In this document: positions 36,600 through 49,108 of the stretch, piece after piece
Layout of the letters: each line of letters opens with the position of its first letter
Numbering within the stretch: position 1 is the stretch's first letter
From: Loxodes magnus
Taxonomy: Eukaryota; Ciliophora; Karyorelictea; Loxodida; Loxodidae
Direction of reading: 5' to 3'
DNA length: 64,000 nt
Assembly: GCA_946699065.1 (NCBI GenBank)
Contig: CAMPDV010001445.1
Span: 52,278-116,277 of the forward strand
The notes under the pieces: model-generated
What the model saw: the letters and a program-made list of their open reading frames with translations, nothing else
What the model was told of the DNA's origin: nothing
Databases searched by the model: none
Position numbers and translations under genes: made by a program

Positions 36600-37490
36600 T
36601 TAACTCTATATGGAAGGCTTAAAGAAAGGTTTCTACACCACCTCCAGGAAATAGGAGAGGAAACCAGAAGCAACTCTTAATCAGTCGTCTTACAGTTAAC
36701 CCTAATCTTCTTCGTAATAAGACTAAACTCCGGCGAAGTAACATTAATCTTCCTTACCCAGGGGAGAATATCCAATTGCTAGGACAAGCCATGAACTCAC
36801 TCCGTCAACGCAGGAAAAGCCAAGGAAGCAGCCTAAGTCGGCTCTACATTAGGAGTTGTCGGAAGTCTATCCATCCGGGTATTTGAGCAAGAACAACTAA
36901 AAAAGGTAGTCATAAACCTATAGGAAGAGGTTAAAAAGCTCAAAAGGGAAAATACGAAGCTAATGGATTTAATTGAGCAACATGATTCAAGAGAGCTTCG
37001 AATGGCAAATTGGGAAAGGGAGCTTGACACTCTCTGGAAGTATCAGTAGGAAGAGGTGAAACAGATGAGTGCCTCAATAAAGACGATACAAGATTAGAAT
37101 AAGGAAATAATATTAAGTTAGAGACAAGAAATTCCTAAGATCGTCAAAATGGAAATAGAAGAAGAGCAGGTAATCAAGATGGAGCCGGCTAGAAAGATAA
37201 AGAAGAAATGTTACTTTTGTAAAAGCCAGAATCATCTGTACAGAAGATGCAAGAAATTCTAGAAATTCAAGAAAGAATACTGAATTAAAGAAGAAAAGGA
37301 AAGGAAGAAACTGTATTGCAATAAAGACGGACAAATATACAAGAAAAAATAAAAACAATCAGGAACTTCAAGAATAGAGAAGATGAGAATTAGGACAAGA
37401 GAGAATCAAGAAGAAAAACCACCAAGATTGAAAAACTTTTATTTTATGCGGCGGCTTGAAGCTACTGCAGAACATTTAAATTGAATTGAA
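36600..37490 (+). other. Zinc-knuckle coiled-coil protein, Gag/ORF1-like element remnant
   Basis: The plus strand reads an N-terminal region with slightly higher GC, then a coiled coil (VFEQEQLKKVVINLQEEVKK, then LMDLIEQHDSRELRMANWER), an acidic hinge (KIVKMEIEEEQVIKMEPARK), a CCHC zinc knuckle (CYFCKSQNHLYRRC, C-x2-C-x4-H-x4-C) and a Lys/Arg-rich tail (LYCNKDGQIYKKKQKQ). This is the layout of retroelement nucleic-acid-binding proteins. It looks the best kept of its local family. No reverse transcriptase lies next to it. A 34-nt hairpin module follows at 37635. It could be the first ORF of a LINE or a Gag-like gene; the sequence does not decide. Confidence 0.6.
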
Positions 37491-37634
37491 TTGAACTTTT
37501 TTTAACTTTTCAATTAATATTTAAAGTGTACTAGTTTTCATATATTTCATTAATTAGATACTCTTAGCTAATGCGCATCCTTAGAAACTTTTAATTTTCC
37601 ATTTAATAATAATAATATAAATAAATTAGATTAT

Positions 37635-37830
37635 AGAGCGTGTAGCACTCTCGTTGGTCTGCAGCTCTTTAAATTAATTTTATTTAATGTCAAAAATTTT
37701 TTTATGGGTCTCTCTATCCTTTTTTCTTTTCCTGCAGTACATCCCTGTAGTTTTTCCTTCCAAAGCCTAGGATGAAATATACGATTACAAGTACATCTTT
37801 CTCCAACCTATAATGAAGAAGGTTTTTTCC
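37635..37830 (-). repeat. Element-end module: hairpin copy 3 plus outer module
   Basis: The inverted hairpin lies at 37635-37668. At about 37765-37815 follows a degenerate outer module (CCAAAGCCTAGGATGAAATA ... CCAACCTATAATGAAGAAGG). The ~19-bp array seen in the 14.7-kb element is absent. By orientation this is a right end, so its element would extend leftward over the zinc-knuckle gene. Confidence 0.65.
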
Positions 37831-37839
37831 TGGCATTCA

Positions 37840-38950
37840 GAGTTCTCCAGCTTGTCGAATCTTCCTTCTCTTGTTATTGATTTCTCTTTCTCCGATTTAT
37901 TCTCCGTCCACGCTCATTTTATAGTTGCCTTGCTGGGCCTCCAAGCAGCATCCGAAGGAAAGGGCTTTCCACCCTATTTAAAATATCTATCAATATTTTA
38001 CTTAAAGGTTTAAAAAGGATTTTGCTTTCTCCAGGATTTTCAACCCTGTTTGAAGCGGCTCATATTTTTTGGTATGGTTGACTTTTACGGTTCTTTTAGG
38101 TAAGAAGACTATCAGGAAACTTGTTTTTCGTATGGGATTCCTTGAAAAAACTTTTCTTTTATATATTTCTGATTTTTTAGGTAGATTCTCGCTATCTCTT
38201 TTAGTGTTTCTTCCTCCTATTTTTTTAGTTTTTTAGATTTTTAACAGTTTTAAATTAAATGACAGATTGATTATCAATAACAGTATTTCTTCCTGCTAAT
38301 TGTTCTTTGCGTTTTTTTCATAATGTTTTTTAATATCTTCTATTCTTTTAATTAAGGTACCTAAATCTTTATTAATCTCTTATTAATATTTATATTGAGG
38401 AGCGAGTATGTATGATAACTAATTTTATTTAGTTTCTTTTCTATTTTTACATATTAAGATGGTGGAAGTTAAGTTTGAGATAAGATTTATTCTCGCGTTA
38501 TAAAATATTTTTTACTAGTAAATCTTTAAGTAAATCAATTTTAATTTTTAGTTTGATATCTTTATTTGCTAAAATTTCTGTTATCTAATTGGAAAGAATG
38601 AAGATTGTTTCCTCTTGTTTAACTATGACTATTTAAAGTTTTAAATTTTTTCCTTTTTAGATTAGCAGCTCGGGATTTGTCATGTGCTTGTCTTTAAAAG
38701 GAGATGAATAACTTGATTAATCAATAGCCTATAATTCTTATTTTTAGATCTTAAGATCTTTTCTTCTAGCCTTCTTAATTTCTCTTTTTGTATGGATTTG
38801 TCCAATTTTAGATTCCATTTTTTATTAGGAAACTTTTATAAATCTTAATTTTTTATTTATAAGCAATAATTTTAATATTTATGTCAACTCTTATATAAAT
38901 CCTCGCTTTTCTTCCATTCAATAAATGACTTAAAAAAAGGGAGAATAAGT
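37840..38950 (-). other. Further coiled-coil-rich fossil sequence (minus strand)
   Basis: Minus-strand frames give KGKNLKLQIVIVKQEETIF and LSNQITEILANKDIKLKIKI near 38.6 kb, and DAAWRPSKATIKWAWTENKS with REGRFDKLENSECQEK near 37.85-37.95 kb. Composition and position suggest another old copy of the coiled-coil family. No zinc knuckle is recognised. Limits are approximate. Confidence 0.35.
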
Positions 38951-39043
38951 AGCTCCAGTTTAAGAGAGATAATAAACTTAATACTTTAATTGCTTTTGTA
39001 TAAGAAAAAAGTTTTTTTATTTTAATTTATTCAATTCTTCTAG

Positions 39044-41003
39044 TCAAAAAATCATGCAGCGACATCTTGATTTTTTCACGATCTAGACTTAGTTTATGGT
39101 AAATTCTCTTTGTAAAAGTTATTCTAAATCTTTTTTCAAATACTATTAAGTCATATTTGAATTTTATCTTAGGATAGTCTCAACAAAACTTTTTAAGCTT
39201 ATTAATCTATATTATTCTTTCTTTGAATAATGGAAATATCAGTCAATATCTCTCCTCCTTTTTAGCATTTTAAACTGTTTCTTATTTTCTTCATCTTAAG
39301 TTTATATAAAATCTTAGTAATTTTATCTTAACTATTAATCTTATTCCGTTAAAGGGTTATAAACGCCGTATAAAAAGATAAAAATTTCTCCAAAACGGTT
39401 TCCATTTACTTCAAGTTAGAATTTATGCTAATATTTTCCTGAATCTTTCTCCGTTTTAATTTCTATTTCCACTATTTCGCTTTAATTTGGATTTAAGTCT
39501 CCTATTTTGTAATTTTATACCAAATTATCTATATTTTCTATCGAAACGTTTTATGGCCATTGCTCTTTTCCAATATTTTATACTTCTAACTATATTTTAA
39601 CCACTTCTTCATTTAAATAATTATTAAGCCCTTATTTTAACTTAATAGAACCTTAAGGTAATTACGTCACTTCAAAGTGAACTTAGCATTCATTTGAAAT
39701 ATTTTACTTATCACTTTTCTTAAGTACAAACGTTTAAAAGAATTTTGTTTCTTTAAAATCAATAAAACTAATTTATATCTTCTTTATAGTAGATTCTTAT
39801 GGTTATAGATTTTGGTCTATTTTTCAAAGTTATTGTGCTTCATTCAAGATTAAATAAACAGGCAAATTTCACTTTTCAATTCCAGTATTTTTTATTTTGC
39901 TAATTTATAAAACTTACAATTCTAGTTCAACTTGCTAACCGCTATATACTCTTTAATATTAATTAACGCATTCTATTTTTCCCTGTATAAAGACTTACTT
40001 CATATATTGAACTATATTCACTCTTTTTATCCTCCTAATATGTTTTTCATTATTTTTCGTTTATTATTTAATTATTGGACTGCAGTTGACTCTATCTTAA
40101 CTCTTCATCTTTCTTTTACAGTTATAGAGCAAGTTCTTGAATTTTATTTTCATAGCTTAGATACATATTTTATAACTAATTTTGGAATTAGTTAGTTAAA
40201 TCATTTTATGCCTTTTAAATCTAATCTTATAAATAATTCTTTTCTAATTGTACTTGCTAGATTTAGTTTGGAAAATCTTGCTCTTTTAATTTTACTTCTT
40301 CCTAAAAAATAAGTTAAAAGTTGTTTCTTTATTCTGTGTCATTAATTATTTCTTCTTAGTATTTTTATCTTAACTAGTACATTATTCCTGGCTTTCTTTA
40401 CAAATAATACTACTCTACTTTTTCAGGATTATGCTTATATATCCAAGCTATTTTATGCGCAACTTATTCTTCTTGACTGCTTATTTTATTTTCCTTCGAA
40501 AAAGAAGCCTAACCTTTATTAAAATATGCAAGCAACTGTAAACACTTAGATTATAACTCGTCCATTTGTTTCATTCGCTAGCACATTTATTCCATTTCAT
40601 TTAGACTTTATCTGTACTTTTCTTCTTTTGTATCCATTTTTAAGTTTCTATCTAATACATCTAGATCTCATTGAATCTACTTTAATAAGTCAGAATCCTC
40701 TCTAGGTTCTAATATTCTAGCTATCTTTTCTCTTTCTCTAAACTTCTAAATTATTTGAGTAGTTTTTTAAGTTTTTTCATCGAATTCAGCAAGATCTGAC
40801 CTGGTTATTTTACTAAGTTCATTTAAGTTTTCCGTAATCCAATTAATGATATTCTAACACCGCTATGATACCAGGTCATAGAGAGACTACTAGATATCTG
40901 CCTGTTAGCATAGCTCAATAGTTTTGGTTAGCTATTATATCCCTTAACAAAATTGATTAGTCTCACTAAGTTTTTATGGATTAGACTAATAATTAGGCTA
41001 CAT
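39044..41003 (-). CDS. NBR1-like protein B (CaaX-ended)
   Basis: Paralogue of genes A and C, about 647 residues. The ATG at 41003 opens MQPNYQ. It carries the same N-terminal helical region (IQYSLYDLVSQR..), coiled coil, shorter Gln-rich linker, two Ig-like segments with N-x-G-x-E-x-W, and a UBA-like C-terminal region. It ends KKSRCRCMIF just before TGA (39046-39044). One 16-nt intron (39998-39983) is present. The position of the first intron of A and C is replaced by continuous coding (YLQDQIQKAQNDLTNQFQNQ), so the shorter length and lost intron go together. It is nearly identical to gene C over the N-terminal third and the last third, but clearly diverged across the first Ig-like segment. 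Confidence 0.72.
39983..39998 (-). other. 16-nt intron in NBR1-like gene B
   Basis: Minus strand GTAAGTCTTTATACAG, identical in sequence and codon position to the intron of gene C. It joins SEYSSIYE to GKIECV. Confidence 0.85.
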
Positions 41004-41009
41004 TTTTAA

Positions 41010-43400
41010 ATAATAATATATTTGAAATGAAGCTTTAAATGTAACTAACTATCCACAAGTTATTTATAGCTCTTTTTATATGAATCTTTTCTTTTAGTTT
41101 CCACTTTAATAGTAAATAAATAATTTAAAGGTAAAAATTAAATTAAAATCAAGATACGGATTTTTTAATTTAAGAACAAGGTTATGCTCTTAAGGGCCTG
41201 GTTTAAGAGCAGAGATTGTGTTAGCTAGTAATAGAAGATACACTATAAAGACTTTGCAATAGCATTTAATAAAATCTACTCATTTTAAAACTTTTGTTTT
41301 GTAAATAGTTTTGTATAATAATACCTAAACCACGTGATTACCCCAGGTTTAAATATTCACGACGCAAATTATCAAATCAAAACTCTGTTTGGCTCTATAT
41401 TCCTTAGATACCTTGACCAAGCGATTTTTGTCTTCATAATGTACAATACTATCTTTCGATCCAGCTAGATTTTCTAGTAAATTATATATAGTAAAATCCC
41501 TATTAAACACTGCATTTTTTCGGAGTATAATATTCCGATATAAATTTATTGATTTTCATTATAGAATTAGCAAGATACTAGTATATAGCACTAGTTACTT
41601 TTTTAAGTATCTTTCTATAGTTTCTTTATACTCAAGAGATACTATTTTGCATGCTTTTTCTTCTTCATTTATTCTAATTTAAGAGCAAGAAGGAAATATT
41701 AAGCTAATAGACAAATGAAGTATGTTGCATTCTAAAATGGGAAGTTGTAAACGCTTTTAACTCTAAATCTGCTATATATTTTTTATCCTTATTTGATATA
41801 AGAAATTTCTTATAAGTTGCTTATTTAATCTTGTGTAATCTAAAGGCACTCCTTAAATAAACTAGCAAAGAGAAGCTGAAATCTCCTCTATTAAATACTC
41901 CAATTTTTATATATCAAACTGAAGAAAAATATATGGAACTCTCTTACTCAAGTGGAGCAAATTAACTGATACTAAGCTCTTGAAATCACAAGTAAAACTA
42001 TCGTATCAAGTATTAGGAGTTAAGCATTTTAAATGATTCTTTCTATGAAAATAGCTTCATTTTCTAAATGAATGCTTTCTTTAAACTTTTCCCTCAAATT
42101 TGAAACCGTGGATTTCCTCTGAAAACAACGCTATACGACTGTCTTTTTAGCATAAGCTTACTACTCTAAGCAGATAATCTATCCGCTTCTTAATTATGAA
42201 CAGAAAGGGTTATTCAATGTTCTCCAAGTTTATTCTCTATTTTATAGCTGAAATATGTAAACTATTATCAGTAGCTTTGGAATTATTGCTACTTACATAT
42301 TTGATTACTCTTATTACTAACCTAGGGAAACTATTAGAGATTATAGAAGACAAGGAAAGGCTAATTATTTTCTGAGAAGCATTAATTTGATAAGTTGCTG
42401 ATTTACTCAGCTTCCTTATTATTAAAAGAAACAGCTATTAGATTATAAAGCTTAGATCATTATTACTTTATAAAAAGCTATCATAAAGCCTATAGTTTTA
42501 TTAACTAATAAATATGCCTTTAGGTAAATCTGTAAGTTAAGGACTTCAAATATATTATAAAAGGCATATTGCATTTGACAGGCTAATTAAGACCTATCTA
42601 ATTTAGATGATAAGCTTCAGCTATAATATTTCTAATTGGCATATCCTTTATTTATGAGATCAGTATATAAAATAATGACTTTAGCTTTTTGATTATATTA
42701 TTTAAAGTTAATAGGATATTAAAACATTAATTAAAGGATGTCATTTTTATCTGGCCTGTCACAAATCACCATTATTAGCCTAAATAATTTAGTAACTTTC
42801 TCTTCCAAGGATATAAAGTTCTTCATCCTTCTTTTATATAAAAGTAGTCAAAGATCTGGTTATCTTATAGAAGTTTAGAAATTCGTTACTAATCTTTTTC
42901 TACAACTTCTGAAGAACTAAAAATTGATAGGAATTCTATATGGCAATTTTATAAACCAATTGAGTTCATCAAATTATTCCTTATCTCCTCTTAATATACT
43001 AAATCAAGAACTAAATGCGTTTGTTATATTCATAAGCTTCACTCTCTTAGATTTACTATAGCAATACCATTTAAACTCCTTTACATCATTTCTAATCTTC
43101 TACAAGTCATTGGACCAAATGATATCACTTGCTACTTTTTACTATTAGACTCTTTTCTAATTTAGCATGATCACTAACTAAGCTATTTAGATATATTTTG
43201 CACTATTTAGTAACGCTCAGAGAGTGATTAATCAAGTCATTCAACTTTAATACTTTTTGCTGATTTATTCTCTTCTTAGTATTCAAGGTGGCTAAGATGA
43301 CCGAATAGAATTGGTTGATGAGATGGTAATTTTGATAAGAATGAAGATTGTAAGCAGAAAAGCTTCCTAAGATATTAAAAGTAAGGGATAAGTGATAAAA
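41010..43400. other. No recognised gene
   Basis: Long AT-rich interval between NBR1-like gene B and the next plus-strand gene. Strand composition flips several times. No domain, RNA motif or repeat shared with the rest of the window was recognised. Confidence 0.3.
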
Positions 43401-43419
43401 ATAGAGACATTTAATTAAA

Positions 43420-45600
43420 CAGTAATTATAAGGATAAACTTTATATATTCAATTATATAAAACGGAAGTACTGAGCGACGGAATTCTTTCTATCGGAAAA
43501 TGGGAAAATCTGGGAAAAAATTCTCAACTCAGATTATTAAAAGAGAGAAGTCTAGGAAAAAGAGCAATGCAAAAATAGAATATGCAGGAATGGAGATATT
43601 ATACATTTAAAACTTCAATTAAGTTGGAAGGCTAATATTTATTTTAATGATTAAGGATTAATTATATCAAAACCAAAGGAGGATGTGAATATTCTAAAAA
43701 TACAGCTGACAGTAGAGTAAAAAAGCTTGAATAAAACAAAAGAAAACAATCAAAATAAACCTTTTGGTGAAACTATTAAAAAGCAGAAGAAAATCGAAGT
43801 ATTATTGAATCAAAAGAGTAGATAGATTATTAGCAAGATGTTAAGACGATGGAAGAAGGACTTTGGAAATTGGATAGAGCGTTAGTAGCATAAGGAATTA
43901 AGCATATTAAGAAGGTTAAATTTAGTAATGTAAAAGATTCTTTACTCTTGGTCAATAAGCTGGTGGGAACACGTAAGAACAAAAAGGCAGAAGAATGGAC
44001 TTGACTGCTTAAAGAAAGTTTAATTAGATATTTTTACAGAACTACTGAATATTTACCAATAATGCGAAGACGCTTAGCAAGCTATTTCAATTTGTACTAA
44101 GAACTAGCTGATTTAAAAAATAAATAAAGGTCTTAAGTTAGTAAAAGCGAATGAATAGGAGGACCTAAGCTTGAATTTACTTTAAAATAAAGCTAATTAA
44201 TACTATAAAATATCCCAGATAATGGGAAATCTGATTATTTTGGAATTGCACTAAAAATAATTAAAGTAGTCAAAGGCATTGGAAGAAAGAAAGTGGGATT
44301 AGGAGTAATAAATGCTGAGGCCGTCTAGTTTATCAAGTAATTTTTCGAATGATAAGCAAACTAAATAGAGAACAAAATATATCTAAAACTACATATCAAG
44401 CTAAGAAAGCTAAGATGGTTATATCTTCATTATATAGTTTACTAGTAATTCTTCTTTAGAAACATTTTAGTAATTAAAGTAAATAGTTAGTTGTAAGCAA
44501 AAAGAAAGATTTAGAGTTATTTTCCTATTGAAGGTGTAATAGATTAGAAGTTACAGCAGTATAAAAGCAGAATTTTTTAAGCTAAGAAAAAATTTCTCTC
44601 ATAAACTACAAAAAAATCAAATAATTACATTACTTACACAATCTAAATCTATAATATAGAACCTAACCTCATTAGAAGAAAACTGACTAGCTCTTATAGG
44701 AATATCTGAGAAAATCTATAGCTCAATCATTGAAGAGCTAGAATAAGAACTATAAGATTAAAAAAGTTTATATGACAATTTATTTTGGGCATATAATCCT
44801 AGCTCTGAAAACTCTTAAGAATTTTAACATGAAATAGATGAATTCTTGAACGAAGACAAGAAAACAGAAATACCACCATTTGGTTATTCAGGAGCAGGAA
44901 ATGGCGTTGCTTATAAAGCAACTAGCCTTAAGTTTACTAAAGAAAAACACGAATGCTTGCCAGTTTGTGCATACTTACCTATCATAAAAGAGTTTAGAAA
45001 TAGCTTAGCTTAACAGGCATTAAGCATATACAGCATTAAAGCTCAGAGCAACTGAAGCTTAGGAAGATAGTATTCCTTCTAGATGCTTACGATGAGATTG
45101 GAAATTATGTGTCTATAATGAACAAAAATAAGCGCACAACAAAATTACCACAACGAAGTATATAATAGCATGTAGAAGTAACTATGTCTTGAAAACTAAT
45201 AGCTATAAGCAGTTCTTTTTTTCTTTATTATGAGAAAAAGCAAATGAACCAGCTATATGAGCTTTATAAAAAGCCTTTTACGATAAGCTAGATCCAAGAC
45301 TATTCAAAATTAATTCTTTGAAATAGACAGAAGAATAAGAGATAAATCCTAGTGGAGATAAGGGAAAAAATAATCTATAGGCAAAATGGCATTCAAACAA
45401 AGAAGTGATGATGTTTATAACATCAATCTTAGGACTACTGGAAATACTAAAAGACTCTTTCTTATTAGAGATCTTTGTAACAGATGTAGAGATACTAAAG
45501 AAATAAAAGGAAGCAACAAGCGGAAGATATTTAAGTCTAATTTTTATGCATTTTTTATTAAAAAATGATATAAGGATAAGAAAGAAAAACTTATACTATA
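43420..45600 (+). CDS. Unrecognised helical protein, possibly TPR-like
   Basis: The plus strand reads coherently for about 2 kb: KPFGETIKKQKKIEVLLNQK, SKMLRRWKKDFGNWIERQQH, then LLNIYQQCEDAQQAISICTK and LNLLQNKANQYYKISQIMGN. The helix-rich, Ala/Leu/Tyr-patterned text around 43.9-44.3 kb suggests tetratricopeptide-like repeats but is too loose to claim. Past 44.85 kb two frames compete (LLIKQLALSLLKKNTNACQF versus YSGAGNGVAYKATSLKFTKE), so a short intron may lie there. The 45.39-45.57 kb open frame is in a competing frame. Start and stop are not assigned. Confidence 0.42.
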
Positions 45601-45929
45601 AGGGTAAAAAATGGAAATGATAGAAGAGTTGGAAAGTATCTTTACTAAATATCCACAATGACTGTACATAAACTACTTAGCCAAAAGAGCATTCCAATTA
45701 GGTGCAAGGAAAGCGATGAAGAATGATTCAGGTTACTAATTGAGGAAAATTACTAAAAAAATTACCCTAATCCTTAAAATCTAAAGAATGAGAATCGTAT
45801 CTTTCCTGAAAGTGTAGGTAATGAGGACCTATGATGGTACGGGCTTCAGTAATGCTATATTGCGATAAGGGAATTTTAAGTTTCCTTTGAATAAAAAAAA
45901 GAAAAAGGAAAATCAAGGGATGAAAATTG

Positions 45930-46630
45930 AGATGAGAGAGTCATCTGAATAGTATTTAGGTTTTGACTTGCCTAAATATCTTACGGTATATTAATTTCTT
46001 AGGTATTATTAGTTTTGATATATAATCATAATGAGCTTTTTTAGCGCTAGCTATGGATTTTTACTACTACCTTCACTTAAAACAATAGATTCTGATAAAT
46101 TAATAATTTGAGCAAGCGCCTGGATTAACTAATGGATAATCAAGAATTCTGAAGATTATTCATAGATAATTAAGGATTTTAAAAATATACTCATTGATCT
46201 TGCTTCAACAAGTCACTTTTCCTACTTTATTATATATAGTAAAGCACGAGCTGGTGTACATAATGGGTAAAATAATCAATGGCTTGCTAAGGAGTACATT
46301 TTATTATGATGCAGACTGTAACTATAAAATGTTTGGACATATTACGGATAAAATTTTTATTTTCTTTCTATAGATAAATGCTTAGCAGACATATTTGGAA
46401 TATTTTCTACAAGTATGATAAAAGAATTAAATCAATGACAAGGAATTTACATTGCATACAGTCTAATAAGCCTAGCAAACTTAATATTTCTAATATGATT
46501 ATAAGATGAATCGGACTGGAGATAAATACTCTAAAATGAGAAAAGCAATCAAATGACTGAAAAGTAGTAACTCAAATTAAGCCATTGGCACTGATACGAC
46601 TACTAAACTTCAATATTTTGTTTATAATTT
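45930..46630 (+). pseudogene. MFS transporter copy 2, probably decayed
   Basis: Membrane-protein text on the plus strand: LPKYLTVYQFLRYYQFWYII, MSFFSASYGFLLLPSLKTID, then SMACQGVHFIMMQTVTIKMF, LADIFGIFSTSMIKELNQW and IAYSLISLANLIFLIWLQDE with DWRQILQNEKSNQ. The last parts align with the truncated copy at 17.9-18.26 kb (SMVCLGAHFVLMPTVTLKIF, GIFSTRVIKE, DWRKILQNEK). Between the IKMFG and ADIFGIF segments the frame is off by one relative to the other copy, so this copy is probably a pseudogene unless a tiny intron intervenes. Substrate is unknown; the best-preserved motifs resemble monocarboxylate/oxalate-type MFS carriers. Confidence 0.5.
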
Positions 46631-46649
46631 AAATATGAAAAAATGATTG

Positions 46650-49100
46650 CATTGTAATATATAACTTTGATTTAAAGATGTTTCACTTACATTCTTCTTT
46701 AATATATTTATTCAAGATTTTTCTTTCTTTAGTTCAATCTATTGGAATGTATTTTATTAATTTAGTGTTTTTTTAATTTTATATATTAATTTAGATATAA
46801 GACAGTATCGGAAATTTGTCTCATGGTATTACTATGAGCCCCTTTTTCTTAAAGAACTAATATTTAGCAGTTCCGATATAATTCAGAATGTTTAACTCAT
46901 ATTATATCACATAGTAATACTTTATTTTGGTTTCATATGAAATGTAAAACATTTTTTAAGATTTTGTTTTTAAGGCCACAATAACAATCAACAGACAGTA
47001 TTTGTTAAGATTTTCTCTACATGCTTTTAATTTTTATAAAAAGGATATTATTTTTCATTAATTCTGATATTAAAGTCCTTATATTTCATTTGGCGGAAAA
47101 TTAAGATAACTGAATCAAAGAAACTAATGAAGATGTTTAATTTCGTTTTTTTACTCTCCAGTTGTTTGAATCTTTAAAATCTTTGAACGTTAAAAATCTT
47201 AGGTTGATATTTCAAACTTTGCAAACTTTATGCGTCTCCTTAGAGAGTCTAAATTAGTCACCAGTATTCAGTTACTATGCTTAAAAGCTTCTTACTATAG
47301 AATCTGCATTTTATGTATAAGTTTATTACACTGACATCCAATTCCATTAATGTAGAGTATAATAAGAAATTATTGTAAGCTAATAGAATGTCTAGCTATC
47401 GATGATTAAACTAATATTTATATAGAAGGATCATAAATTAATTTATTAATACTCCAAAGTCCGAAATTAATGACTCTAACTTTAGCAGTTTCTTCCTAAA
47501 ATTAGAGAATTTTAACGAAAAAAATTAAATGAAATTGCTGAAAATATTGGCAAGATTGAAGCAGAAGCATTCCTTAACATGCTTGAAGCTTTACCTATTT
47601 TTATATCTTCAGCAATAAATTATTTTCATTTGATAAAAGAAAAAAATTGATGCTACTATAATTAATACTGAATAAACCTTAAATCTCTGATCTTTAATTT
47701 AAAAGAATTAGTTAAATCTAATTTAAACCCAAAGGCATATATTATAGTTAGTTAATTTTTAGTTATCTACTCTACTATGATATGTTCTTCAATTAATTTT
47801 TATTTTTTCTTCCAAGGGTTCAAACATATATATACAAGGTTATGGAAAAAAAGCAACTAGAAGTTTTGATCTGAGTATAAAGAATTGAGCAGAAATAATT
47901 ATATTGTGAATAGATAATTTAATCCTTATTACCTTACTCTTACACATAATAGAAAGTTTCCCTAAGACCAGAGTTAAAATCTATGGGATGTGGCTTTTAA
48001 TTTAAAGCAATATCATTAAATATCTCTATACCCTATATCTGCTTAAGTTAAGCTAATTTTAATTAAAATCTCTAAATCTTAGTATCTATTAATGAAAACT
48101 CTGAATTAGATATAATAGAATATAGCTTTAGTTTAAAGGTAGCTATGTAATAAACTTCTAATAAGACTAAACTTAAAATAAATATGCAGTAATGGGCATA
48201 TAGATGTAATATTGGCGATGATGTATAAGTGTAATTAGTTCTATGTTGTATCATAAAAATAGAATTAGTAAGAAGATATAAGTGAAGGCTGATGTAGGAA
48301 ACTTAATTGTAATTTTTTAAAAGAAATGCTAAATTGATGCTCTAAACTAACTGAGGCATACTACAACTATTAATTATTAATATTCTTAAAATATCGAATT
48401 TTAATCCTTTAGATTTCACACCACATGCTATAAATCTCACTATATACTAAAATCAGCTAAATTTCTCATTAGAATAGCTTTTATCTCTTCTTTAACTAAT
48501 GACATACATGCTCACTTTATAGTTTAGTTATAATACTTTAATTATATGATTTATAAAGGAGTCTATAACTTAATTAATGGATAAACTTAGATTGTCTTTA
48601 ATAAAATATTATCTTGTAATTTATTCCTTATGGACTTAGAAAATTCCCTTATAGCTAGTAATTTTTATATCATACTACTCCTTTGCTTTACTGCCAGTTA
48701 TGAATATACTTTTTTCTATTATTTTCTCTAATAATTAGAGTAAGTAGAAAGTTCTAAATCAACCTTTTGAGGTTAATTTTTATCTAGTTAACTTTTTTTG
48801 TTTCAAAATGATTGAGCAAATGTAAGTAACTCGTAACTTTCTTCGAAGGCTAATTTAAATTAAACTAAATAACTAACTTGAAATGATTATCTATGTAATG
48901 TTGAAATTATATGGTATAATAACTATAAATAAAGCTTAAGTTATCATCTTCTAGTAAAAACTCTACTTAGAGCTTTCTTTTTAATTCCCTTTCTAGTTAA
49001 ATATATTTTGCATCTAAGCTACTTTTTATAAAACTATCATTAAATAAATTAGTGACTAAGCATTCTAATGCTTAGCTTCTTTGATTTTCTATTTTAACAT
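46650..49100. other. No recognised gene
   Basis: Mixed strand composition. A short plus-strand helix-like stretch (EIAENIGKIEAEAFLNMLEA, near 47.55 kb) is the only protein-like text I noticed. No family or limits can be given. Confidence 0.3.
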
Positions 49101-49108
49101 TAATAAAA

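Noticed and set aside
17870-46630. TAG as a conserved stop in both MFS copies
   Set aside because: On recounting, the tails differ by one base there, so the TAG positions do not align.
46650-49100. Several short open frames (for example 48072-48254 minus)
   Set aside because: Standard-code open frames of 60 codons are expected by chance here and show no domain or composition bias.
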